Source: Anaerotignum sp. (GTDB lineage: Bacteria; Bacillota; Clostridia; Lachnospirales; Anaerotignaceae). From it: DNA of 48,062 nucleotides. The notes below the pieces were generated by a model. It had not been told where the DNA came from, ran no database searches, and worked only from the letters and a program-made list of their open reading frames with translations. The stretch's first letter is position 1; each line of letters starts with the position of its first letter. This document shows positions 14,722 through 22,886 of this stretch, in pieces. The position numbers and the translations under genes are program-made. The DNA lies in NCBI RefSeq assembly GCF_030625865.1, contig NZ_DAOUQB010000025.1, forward strand, positions 1 through 48,062. The letters are read 5' to 3'.

Positions 14722-17172
14722 ATGAAGTTTGCCCGGGTGATTATTGGAATGAACAGTCCGGAAACGGATCGGGTTTTTGACTACCTTATTCCTGAAAATT
14801 TTGCACAGAAAGCCGTTCAAGGAGTTCGTGTTATTGTACCTTTCGGAAGGAAAAATACCAAAACAGAAGGATATATTCTTTCATTATCCAATGAAAGTGA
14901 AATACCTAAAGAGAAACTAAAAGCTATCACTGAGTTTTTGGATGATGGTAAACCAACATTCACCCCTCAAATGTTGCACCTTGCAGAATGGATGAAAGAA
15001 AAATATTTTTGCACCCTAAGCCAATGTTTGCAAGCAATTATGCCCAGTGGAATTCGCACGAAAAGCACATGGTATGTTTCGCTGTCTAAGACGAATGAAA
15101 TGCCAGAATATGGCGATGGGGAACGGGCTGTTTTGGAGGCGTTGAAGGAGTCCGGAGGGGTTGCCGAGCTTAAGGATTTGGAAACTCTTTTTGGCAATGG
15201 ACTGAAAAAAGTGATACAACAACTTCAACATAAAAATATGATATTCCTAAAACAGCAGCTTAGTAGAGGAGAATATAAAAATGAAGAGCGTTTTTATTCT
15301 TTAAACTTAAGCTCTCCATTGTTGGAAATGGCTATGCAAAAAGCGGAACAGGATAAGCGGCTTTTGGGGCAGAGGAAGCTCTTTCAATTATTGAGGCAAA
15401 AAGGGGAATGCTCCATTGAGGAAATTCGGAGCAGTGGCATCACAGAGTCCCCTATGAAAACGTTACTGACCAAGGGAATTTTGCTGGAAAAACGAAAAGA
15501 AAAAAAACGGGCAGTTTTTTCTTTGGAGGATTATGAGAAAACCACCCCTTTTCGACCTACTTTAGAACAGGCAAATGCATTGTGTCAAATTGAAGTCCAA
15601 ATGATAAAGACGGAGAAAAAGCCAATTCTTCTTCATGGCATTACGGGAAGCGGGAAAACGGAAATTTATATGCAAAGCATTGCCAAAACACTGGCTATGG
15701 GGAAGCAAGCCGTGGTTTTGGTTCCTGAAATCTCTTTGACCCCTCAAATTATGGAACGATTTATTTCTCGCTTTGGTGCTGCTGTTTCCGTTACCCACAG
15801 TAGGCTTTCTGCGGGAGAAAGGCTGGATCAGTGGAAAAAGGCCAGAGATGGGGAGATTTCCGTCATGATAGGCCCTCGGTCTGCTTTATTTATGCCATTT
15901 TCCAATTTAGGAATGATTATTTTGGATGAGGCACATGAAAACAGCTATATTTCGGATATTACCCCCAAATATGATGCGAGGGAGGCGGCAAAGGAGTTAG
16001 CCAAGGACACAGGTGCTATTTTAATCATGGGAAGTGCCACCCCCGATTTAGTTACCTACCATAAAGCGGTTACGGGAGAATATCTTTTGCTGGAACTAAA
16101 GGAAAGAACAGGAGGCGGTGCTCTCCCTGAAATGAATATTGTGGATATGTGCAGAGAATTGGAGGAGGGTAACCGATCCTCTTTTAGTCGGGTATTACAA
16201 GAGGAAATTGGAAAAAATCTGGATAAAGGCGAGCAAACCATGTTATTTTTAAACAGAAGGGGATTTGCAAGTTTTGTATCTTGCCGTAGCTGTGGTCACG
16301 TGATGCGTTGCCCTGAATGCAACATTTCCTATACCTATCACGCAAAAGAAAATGTTTTGATGTGCCATTATTGTGGTAAAACTGAAGAGAATCCAAGGGT
16401 TTGCCCTGTTTGCGGCTCAAAATATATCCGCTATTTCGGGACAGGCACTCAAAAGATTGAAGAGGAGGCTAGGCGGTTATTTCCTAAGGCAAGAATTCTT
16501 CGTATGGATTTGGACACCACGTTGCGAAAGGATAGTCATAGCCGTATTTTGGAGGCCTTTCGTAATGGAGAAGCGGATATATTGGTGGGCACGCAGATGA
16601 TTGCAAAAGGACATGACTTTCCAAATGTATCCTTAGTTGGCATTATGGCGGCAGATACATCTTTAAATACAGGTGGATTTTATGCCGCGGAAAATACCTT
16701 TCAGCTGATTACTCAAGCAGGCGGAAGGGCGGGACGTGTGAATGATATGGGGCGGGTTTATATCCAAACCTATCAGCCAAAGCATTACTGCGTTACCCAT
16801 GCCGCCAAACAGGATTATAGGGGATTTTACAAAGAGGAAATTTTACTGCGTCAGATGATGGGATACCCTCCTTTTGGTGTTTTTTTCTCCGTGCTGGTTA
16901 GCGGGCAAAGTGAGAATGAAGTGGCTATGGCAGCGGAAGGACTTGTTAAAATGTTACATGAGAACAACCAAGACGAACAATTTTTCATAATGGGACCTGT
17001 GATTGCTGCACTTCCAAAATTCAGGGGAGAGTATCGACAAAGGATATTGATTCAAGGAAAAGAGGAAGAGTTGCTTGTTCAATTTGTGACAGCGGGTGTT
17101 GAAAAAATGAAAAAAATTATAAAAAAGGATATATATTTTAATCTAACCCTAAATCCCTTGAATATTGTGTAA
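14722..17172 (+). CDS. priA: Primosomal replication restart helicase PriA
   Basis: PriA reloads the replicative helicase at stalled forks. The 816-residue protein has the N-terminal 3'-DNA-binding domain (VFDYLIPE, VRVIVPFGRK), Walker A HGITGSGKTEIYM near residue 305, DEAH box ILDEAHENSY near 400, the zinc module with four Cys pairs (CRSCGHVMRCPEC and CHYCGKTEENPRVCPVCG) near 515-560, and helicase motif GTQMIAKGHDFPNV. GGAGGG precedes the ATG. It follows the hairpin after rpoZ and lacks the usual upstream coaBC. Confidence 0.95.
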   Translation: MKFARVIIGMNSPETDRVFDYLIPENFAQKAVQGVRVIVPFGRKNTKTEGYILSLSNESEIPKEKLKAITEFLDDGKPTFTPQMLHLAEWMKEKYFCTLSQCLQAIMPSGIRTKSTWYVSLSKTNEMPEYGDGERAVLEALKESGGVAELKDLETLFGNGLKKVIQQLQHKNMIFLKQQLSRGEYKNEERFYSLNLSSPLLEMAMQKAEQDKRLLGQRKLFQLLRQKGECSIEEIRSSGITESPMKTLLTKGILLEKRKEKKRAVFSLEDYEKTTPFRPTLEQANALCQIEVQMIKTEKKPILLHGITGSGKTEIYMQSIAKTLAMGKQAVVLVPEISLTPQIMERFISRFGAAVSVTHSRLSAGERLDQWKKARDGEISVMIGPRSALFMPFSNLGMIILDEAHENSYISDITPKYDAREAAKELAKDTGAILIMGSATPDLVTYHKAVTGEYLLLELKERTGGGALPEMNIVDMCRELEEGNRSSFSRVLQEEIGKNLDKGEQTMLFLNRRGFASFVSCRSCGHVMRCPECNISYTYHAKENVLMCHYCGKTEENPRVCPVCGSKYIRYFGTGTQKIEEEARRLFPKARILRMDLDTTLRKDSHSRILEAFRNGEADILVGTQMIAKGHDFPNVSLVGIMAADTSLNTGGFYAAENTFQLITQAGGRAGRVNDMGRVYIQTYQPKHYCVTHAAKQDYRGFYKEEILLRQMMGYPPFGVFFSVLVSGQSENEVAMAAEGLVKMLHENNQDEQFFIMGPVIAALPKFRGEYRQRILIQGKEEELLVQFVTAGVEKMKKIIKKDIYFNLTLNPLNIV

Positions 17173-17376
17173 CAGCGGAATTTATGTTAAAATATCTGGT
17201 AAACACCATTAGCGTTCAATAAAATTGTGGGCAGTCAGGTGTTTAAGCCCAAAAAATATTTTGCATAAGATTCTTTTTGTAATAAGTATAGAATTTGGCT
17301 GTAATTAAGGGCGTTCGTGAATTTTTAGAAGCTGGGAATATTTTTGCATGAATTGTACTTTTAGGAGGTAAGATAA

Positions 17377-17838
17377 ATGGCAACAAGGGAGATTCGTTTG
17401 AGTACGGATGAAGTTTTGAGAAAAGTATGTAAGCCTGTAAAGGAAATTAACGAGAAAACATTGATTTTATTAGATGATATGGCTGAAACTATGTATGCTG
17501 CCAATGGGGTTGGTCTTGCAGCGCCTCAGGTAGGTATTTTGAAGAGAGTTGTTACCATAGATGTAGGTGAGGGCTTAGTAGAACTGATTAACCCTGTCGT
17601 TGTGGAAAAAAAAGGTTCACAAATTGATTATGAAGGGTGTTTAAGTGTTCCCGGTAGAAGTGAGTTGGTTGAGCGCCCAGAATATGTAAGGGTTGAAGCT
17701 TTAAATCGTAACGGAGAAAAGATTGTAGTGGAAGGGGAAGAACTCATGGCTGTGGCCCTTTGCCACGAAACTGATCATCTGGATGGGATATTGTATATCG
17801 ACAAAGCCATTCCGGAAGAGGATGTGGAAGAGGTTTAA
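17377..17838 (+). CDS. def: Peptide deformylase
   Basis: Removes the formyl group from nascent N-terminal fMet. The 153-residue protein carries all three motifs: [16 protein letters not shown] and the metal-binding [14 protein letters not shown] precedes the ATG. It is 13 bases from fmt, the enzyme that adds the formyl group. A 204-bp gap upstream holds a 7-bp inverted repeat (AAACACC/GGTGTTT) of unclear role. Confidence 0.97.
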   Translation: MATREIRLSTDEVLRKVCKPVKEINEKTLILLDDMAETMYAANGVGLAAPQVGILKRVVTIDVGEGLVELINPVVVEKKGSQIDYEGCLSVPGRSELVERPEYVRVEALNRNGEKIVVEGEELMAVALCHETDHLDGILYIDKAIPEEDVEEV

Positions 17839-17851
17839 GGAGGCGTAGCAC

Positions 17852-18781
17852 ATGAGGGTTATTTTTATGGGTACACCCGATTTTGCGGTGTATTCTTTGA
17901 AGGCTTTGCTGACACAGCATGAAGTGATTGCCGTTGTAAGCCAGCCTGACAAGCCAAAAGGCAGAGGTAAGAAACTAGTACCTACCCCGGTGAAGGAATA
18001 TGCTCTGGAACAGGGTCTTCAGGTTTATCAGCCGGAAAAGGCACGAGATCCGGAGTTTGTTACATTATTAGAAGAACTTGCTCCAGATGTAATTGCCGTG
18101 ACCGCTTTTGGTCAGATTTTACCTGAGAGCATATTAAATATTCCCAAGTATGGCTGTATCAACGTACACGGTTCTTTGTTGCCCCAATACCGTGGAGCAG
18201 CCCCAATGCAATGGTCCATTATAAATGGGGAAAAGGTTACAGGAATTACTACCATGTTTATGGCAAAAGGTATGGATACGGGGGATATGCTTTTAACAAC
18301 GGAAGTTGAAATTACGCCGGAAGACAATTTTTCTTCCGTTCATGATAAAATGGCAGAAGCGGGTGCAAATTTACTTTTGGACACACTGTCTGCTTTGCAG
18401 GCGGGAACGGTGAAAAGGGTTCCTCAAGATCATGAGGCAGCTACCTATGCACCCATGATTACAAAGGAAACCGGTCATATTGATTGGACAAAAAGTGCTC
18501 AGGAAATCATTGATTTGATGCGTGGTCTGGATCCAACGCCCGGGGCATATACAGTTTATGAGGAAGAGCCTTTGAAGATTTTCAAGGGAATGCAAGCAGA
18601 AGGAGACTATCTTCAGGGGAAAACAGGCGAAGTTATTGATATTACCAAGAAGGGGTTCGTCGTAAAATGCGGCGATGGTGCATTGATCATTACGGAGTTG
18701 CAGGTCAGAGGCAAAAAAAGGATGGCGGCAGATGCGTATTTAAGAGGTCATGCAATGAACAAGGGCGTCCTTTTACAGTAA
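17852..18781 (+). CDS. fmt: Methionyl-tRNA formyltransferase
   Basis: Formylates initiator Met-tRNA using 10-formyl-THF. The 309-residue product has MRVIFMGTPDFAV, the Asn/His/Asp catalytic region (CINVHGSLLPQYRGAAP then MDTGDM) and a C-terminal OB-like tRNA-binding domain (LQVRGKKRMAADAYLRG). It is paired with def. Confidence 0.97.
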   Translation: MRVIFMGTPDFAVYSLKALLTQHEVIAVVSQPDKPKGRGKKLVPTPVKEYALEQGLQVYQPEKARDPEFVTLLEELAPDVIAVTAFGQILPESILNIPKYGCINVHGSLLPQYRGAAPMQWSIINGEKVTGITTMFMAKGMDTGDMLLTTEVEITPEDNFSSVHDKMAEAGANLLLDTLSALQAGTVKRVPQDHEAATYAPMITKETGHIDWTKSAQEIIDLMRGLDPTPGAYTVYEEEPLKIFKGMQAEGDYLQGKTGEVIDITKKGFVVKCGDGALIITELQVRGKKRMAADAYLRGHAMNKGVLLQ

Positions 18782-18821
18782 CGGTCTATTTGGACTTTGC
18801 AAAAATAAAGGAGGAACCAAT

Positions 18822-19496
18822 ATGTTTTTTTTATTGATTTTAGCATTTATACTTTCGCTGTATGCACAGTCGAATGTAACAGGAACATATAACAAATACG
18901 CTAAGGTACAAAACAGACGAGGTTATACTGGCTCGCAGGTTGCCACAATGATGCTTCAAAATTCTGGAATCTATGATGTTAGTGTCGAAAGAGTTGCAGG
19001 AAATTTGACCGACCATTATGACCCTCGTACTAAAACCTTACGCCTTTCCCAAGGTGTACATGACAGTACATCTGTGGCGGCATTAGGTATAGCGGCCCAT
19101 GAAACTGGTCATGCCATCCAGCATGACGTAGGCTATGCGCCCCTAGCGTTACGAAGCATTTTTGTTCCGGTTGCAAATTTAGGCTCGAGAATGGCAATGC
19201 CATTAGTTTTCATTGGTATATTGTTTCGTGGAAGTACCGGAAATTTTATGATTGAACTTGGGATTATTTTCTTTGCGGCAGCGGTTGCATTTACCTTGAT
19301 TACCTTGCCTGTTGAATTTAATGCCTCTTCAAGAGCGATTGATCTTTTGGTGGATCAAAGCTTTTTGGATGAAAATGAAATCGGCGGAGCGAAAAAGGTA
19401 TTAAAAGCGGCGGCGTTAACCTATGTTGCAGCAGCAATTGTAGCGGTAATGCAATTATTACGTTTGCTTGCTATTTTTGGAAGAAGAAGCGATTAA
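18822..19496 (+). CDS. Membrane zinc metallopeptidase, YugP family
   Basis: The 224-residue protein has an N-terminal hydrophobic segment, the zinc motif HETGHAIQH near residue 95 and two or three further membrane segments (about 110-170 and 195-215). This matches the YugP/Zn-peptidase_2 family, whose substrates are not known. The conserved position between fmt and rsmB also agrees. GGAGG lies upstream of the ATG. A terminator follows. Confidence 0.88.
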   Translation: MFFLLILAFILSLYAQSNVTGTYNKYAKVQNRRGYTGSQVATMMLQNSGIYDVSVERVAGNLTDHYDPRTKTLRLSQGVHDSTSVAALGIAAHETGHAIQHDVGYAPLALRSIFVPVANLGSRMAMPLVFIGILFRGSTGNFMIELGIIFFAAAVAFTLITLPVEFNASSRAIDLLVDQSFLDENEIGGAKKVLKAAALTYVAAAIVAVMQLLRLLAIFGRRSD

Positions 19497-19506
19497 GTAT
19501 AAAAAG

Positions 19507-19542
19507 AAGGCTGATTTTTAAATTGAAAATCGGCCTTTTGCC
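19507..19542 (+). terminator. Terminator after the YugP-type peptidase gene
   Basis: AAGGCTGATTTT pairs with AAAATCGGCCTT (one G-U), then TTTTG. Confidence 0.8.
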
Positions 19543-19586
19543 ATTTCTTGTGAAAGCATGAAATCATGGGATAATGGCGAAAAATG

Positions 19587-19615
19587 TTGCTCTATGTCAC
19601 AGAATACTTTATAAT
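19587..19615 (+). promoter_or_regulatory. Promoter upstream of rsmB
   Basis: TTGCTC (19587-19592), 17-bp spacer, perfect TATAAT (19610-19615). It probably drives the long rsmB-to-thiN run. Confidence 0.65.
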
Positions 19616-19669
19616 AATAATTTAGTGAATTAGATTTTAAACGAGATTCCTGATAAAGGGGAAAAAAGA

Positions 19670-21016
19670 ATGATACAAATTAACCCGAGAGAAATTGCAG
19701 CCCAGGCTATGGTGGAAATCATGGAGGAAGGCGCATATAACAATATGGCATTACGCAGGCTGTTACGTCAGAACGGTGCAATGCCAACAAAGGACAGGGC
19801 ACTGGTGACGGAAATTGTAAACGGTACTCTCAGAAATTTATATTATATCGACCATGTGATTAATCAATTTTCCAAAACCAAAACGGAAAAAATGAAGCCA
19901 TGGGTTTTGGCGGTTTTACGCACAGCGGTATATCAGATGTACTTTATGAAAATACCAGATTCTGCCGCCTGTAACGAAGGAGTAAAGCTGATTGTGGAAA
20001 GAGGTTTGGCACCATTAAAGGGCTTTGTGAACGGTGTATTACGTACGGTTGCAAGGGAGAAGGGTAATATTGTACTGCCAGAGATGGGTACGCCGGAGTT
20101 TTTGAGCGTTCAGTATTCTCATCCACTTTGGTTAGTAAAGATGTGGATTGCATATTTTGGATACGATGAAACACAAATGCTATGCCAAGCTAATAATTGC
20201 CCGCCGGATGTAACAATACGGGTGAATACTTTAAAAACGGAGAAAGCCTTGCTGAAAAAGAAGTTGGAAAAAAAGGGTGTGGCTATTACCGATGGAGGAC
20301 TTGTTCCGTTTGCCTTGCATCTAAAGAAGACTGCGGATATTGGTGGATTAGACGCCTTTACAGAGGGGTTATTTCATGTTCAGGATGAAAGCTCCCAGCT
20401 TGCCATTGAAGTTTTAGATCCCCAAAAAGGGGAAACAATTCTGGATCTTTGTGCCGCTCCGGGGGGGAAGAGCTTTACCATTGCACAAAAAATGGAGAAC
20501 AATGGAAAGTTAATCAGCGGAGATATTTATGAACACAAAATTGAATTGATTTCCCAAGGAGCACAGCGCCTTGGGATTCGTATAATTGAACCCAGACAGC
20601 AGGATGCTACCCAGTATGATAAGACTTACATCAGGGCTTTTGATCGGGTTTTAGTAGATGCTCCTTGCTCTGGTTTAGGTTTAATGGGAAAAAAGCCCGA
20701 TATTCGTTTGAAAAAGAATGGGGATGAAATCGATCAATTGGTGCCCATTCAGCGTCAAATATTAGAAAATGGGGCAAAATATCTGAAACAGGGAGGAATA
20801 CTGGTGTACAGCACCTGCACTCTTTGTAAGAAAGAAAATGAGAAAAATATTGAATGGTTTCTAAAAAATCATCCTGATTTTATTGGGGAGGATATGACAG
20901 AATTTCTGCCCCATGAAATTTGCCAGGAGACTGCTAAAGAGGGGTATTTTACGTTGTTACCCCATAGAACCAATACAGATGGGTTCTTTATTGCGAAATT
21001 GAAAAGAAAGGGATAG
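19670..21016 (+). CDS. rsmB: 16S rRNA (cytosine(967)-C(5))-methyltransferase
   Basis: The 448-residue protein has an N-terminal NusB-like RNA-binding domain (about 1-140) and a SAM-dependent methyltransferase domain. SAM-binding sequence DLCAAPGGKS, catalytic motif DAPCSGLG and the second Cys in YSTCTL are all present. It modifies C967 of 16S rRNA. It ends two bases before rlmN. Confidence 0.95.
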   Translation: MIQINPREIAAQAMVEIMEEGAYNNMALRRLLRQNGAMPTKDRALVTEIVNGTLRNLYYIDHVINQFSKTKTEKMKPWVLAVLRTAVYQMYFMKIPDSAACNEGVKLIVERGLAPLKGFVNGVLRTVAREKGNIVLPEMGTPEFLSVQYSHPLWLVKMWIAYFGYDETQMLCQANNCPPDVTIRVNTLKTEKALLKKKLEKKGVAITDGGLVPFALHLKKTADIGGLDAFTEGLFHVQDESSQLAIEVLDPQKGETILDLCAAPGGKSFTIAQKMENNGKLISGDIYEHKIELISQGAQRLGIRIIEPRQQDATQYDKTYIRAFDRVLVDAPCSGLGLMGKKPDIRLKKNGDEIDQLVPIQRQILENGAKYLKQGGILVYSTCTLCKKENEKNIEWFLKNHPDFIGEDMTEFLPHEICQETAKEGYFTLLPHRTNTDGFFIAKLKRKG

Positions 21017-21018
21017 CC

Positions 21019-22056
21019 ATGACGAAAATAGATTTAAAATCAATGGATTTCGAGGAGTTGCAGCTTTTTATGGCGGAATTGAATGAACCCGGGTTTCGTG
21101 GGAAACAGGTTTTTGAGTGGATTCATAAAAAACAAGTTACCTCGTTTGATGAGATGACAAATCTTTCTAAAAGTCTAAGGGAAAAGCTTCAGCAAAATGC
21201 GACGCTTGGCGGTGTGGAAATGGTTCGCCGTCTAGTATCTCAAATGGATGGAACAAGAAAATATCTTTTTGCTTTAGAGAATGATTCGGTGATTGAAAGC
21301 GTATTGATGAAATATGAGCATGGAAATACCGTTTGCATTTCAACCCAAGCGGGATGCCGTATGGGGTGCAGATTTTGTGCTTCCACCATAGACGGTGTGG
21401 AGCGAAATTTATCCCCGGGGGAGATGCTTTCCCAGGTATATGAAATACAGAGAGATTGCGGGGCGCATATTCATGGCGTTGTCTTAATGGGTAGTGGTGA
21501 ACCATTAGATAATTATGAAAATGTTGTGAAATTCATTCGCTTGATCAATCATCCTGAAGGTCAAAATATGGGGCAAAGACATATTACCCTTTCTACCTGC
21601 GGTTTGATTGAAAAAATGTATCTTTTGGAGCAAGAACATTTTCAGATTACCCTTGCGGTATCTCTCCACGCACCCAATGATGAAATAAGAAAAAAAATCA
21701 TGCCTGTGGCTAGGGCAAATCCAATGGATCGTTTGCTGGCTGCATGCTTTAATTACACAGAAAAAACAAAGAGGCGTATAACCTTTGAGTATGCAATGAT
21801 GCAAGGTGTTAACGATAGTGATGATTGCGCAAGAGAGTTGGCAGGTAAGCTTCAAAATATGCTTTGCCACGTGAATTTAATTCCCATAAACGATGTAAAA
21901 GAGCGGGATTATACGAAAAGCACTGATGAAAGAGTAAAACGATTTGCAGCTATTTTGCAAAGAAGTGGTGTGGAAACTACCATTCGCAGAAAATTGGGAA
22001 GCGATATTGATGCAGCTTGTGGTCAGTTGAGGCGCAGTCATTTAAAAAGTAAGTAG
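21019..22056 (+). CDS. rlmN: Dual-specificity 23S rRNA/tRNA adenine C2-methyltransferase
   Basis: This radical-SAM enzyme methylates A2503 of 23S rRNA and A37 of some tRNAs. The 345-residue product has the iron-sulfur motif CRMGCRFC near 113-120, MGSGEPLDN, and a C-terminal catalytic Cys in AACGQL near 334. Length and order are normal. Confidence 0.96.
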   Translation: MTKIDLKSMDFEELQLFMAELNEPGFRGKQVFEWIHKKQVTSFDEMTNLSKSLREKLQQNATLGGVEMVRRLVSQMDGTRKYLFALENDSVIESVLMKYEHGNTVCISTQAGCRMGCRFCASTIDGVERNLSPGEMLSQVYEIQRDCGAHIHGVVLMGSGEPLDNYENVVKFIRLINHPEGQNMGQRHITLSTCGLIEKMYLLEQEHFQITLAVSLHAPNDEIRKKIMPVARANPMDRLLAACFNYTEKTKRRITFEYAMMQGVNDSDDCARELAGKLQNMLCHVNLIPINDVKERDYTKSTDERVKRFAAILQRSGVETTIRRKLGSDIDAACGQLRRSHLKSK

Positions 22057-22142
22057 AAACCTCGTTTAAAAAATATGATTACAAAAGAAGGTTAAATTTG
22101 GGGGATTTTTACGAATTTTGCACACCGGAGGAGGTGTATTGT

Positions 22143-22886
22143 TTGAATGCAGTAGGAATCAGTGATATTGGGAAGTGCAGAAAGAATAATGAGGATGCAT
22201 TTTATGTGCCTTCACCTGCGGACGACATTCAAAACCTATATATTATAGCCGATGGTATGGGTGGATGTAATGCAGGAGAGGTGGCGAGTCGATATGCCAT
22301 TGACTCTTTTTTAGACTATATTCGACAGGAACAAATTTCACACGGTGAAGAAGATATTCCCGACTTATTAGCTGAGGCTATGGCAGCATCCAATAAGGCA
22401 GTATATGAAAAATCCAATTCTACCCGAGAATTTGCAGAGATGGGCACAACTTTAGTTGCAGCTGCGGTTCAAGATGGAAAAATATATGTTGCCTATGTTG
22501 GGGATAGCCGTGCATATTTATTTCGGAAAAAGGAGTTAAATCCTTTGACGACAGACCATTCTTATGTGATGGAACTGGTCAGGCTGGGCTCCATTACAAA
22601 AGAGGAAGCGGCGAATCATCCCAAAAGAAATATTATTACCCGAGCTGTGGGAATTAAAGAAGCTGTTGAGACAGATGCCATTGTGGAAAAGGCTATGAGG
22701 GGTGATATATTGCTACTTTGTACAGACGGTTTATCCGGAATGTTATCTGATAAAGAAATGGCGGATATTATAGGGAAGAGAATTGCCCTGGAAAAAAAAG
22801 CACAGAGATTGGTAGAAATGGCCAACGAACGAGGAGGATATGACAATATTTCCTTGATTTTGGTGGATGTAGGAGGTAAGAACTAA
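22143..22886 (+). CDS. prpC: PP2C-type Ser/Thr protein phosphatase, partner of PrkC
   Basis: Dephosphorylates targets of the neighbouring PASTA kinase. Motifs of the PP2C fold are clear: NNEDAF, IADGMGGCNAGEVAS, GTTLVAA, VGDSRAYL, LLCTDGLSGM and GGYDNISLI. The frame is open from a TTG at 22098, but I prefer the TTG at 22143 because GGAGGAGG (22127-22134) is eight bases upstream and the resulting start MNAVGISDIGKCRKNNEDAF matches family N-termini (247 residues). It overlaps prkC by one base (TAATG), implying coupling. Confidence 0.93.
   Translation: MNAVGISDIGKCRKNNEDAFYVPSPADDIQNLYIIADGMGGCNAGEVASRYAIDSFLDYIRQEQISHGEEDIPDLLAEAMAASNKAVYEKSNSTREFAEMGTTLVAAAVQDGKIYVAYVGDSRAYLFRKKELNPLTTDHSYVMELVRLGSITKEEAANHPKRNIITRAVGIKEAVETDAIVEKAMRGDILLLCTDGLSGMLSDKEMADIIGKRIALEKKAQRLVEMANERGGYDNISLILVDVGGKN

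Noticed and set aside
17173-17376. Inverted repeat AAACACC/GGTGTTT between priA and def
   Set aside because: The stem is short and the loop is long; no T tract follows, so neither a terminator nor a known riboswitch can be supported.
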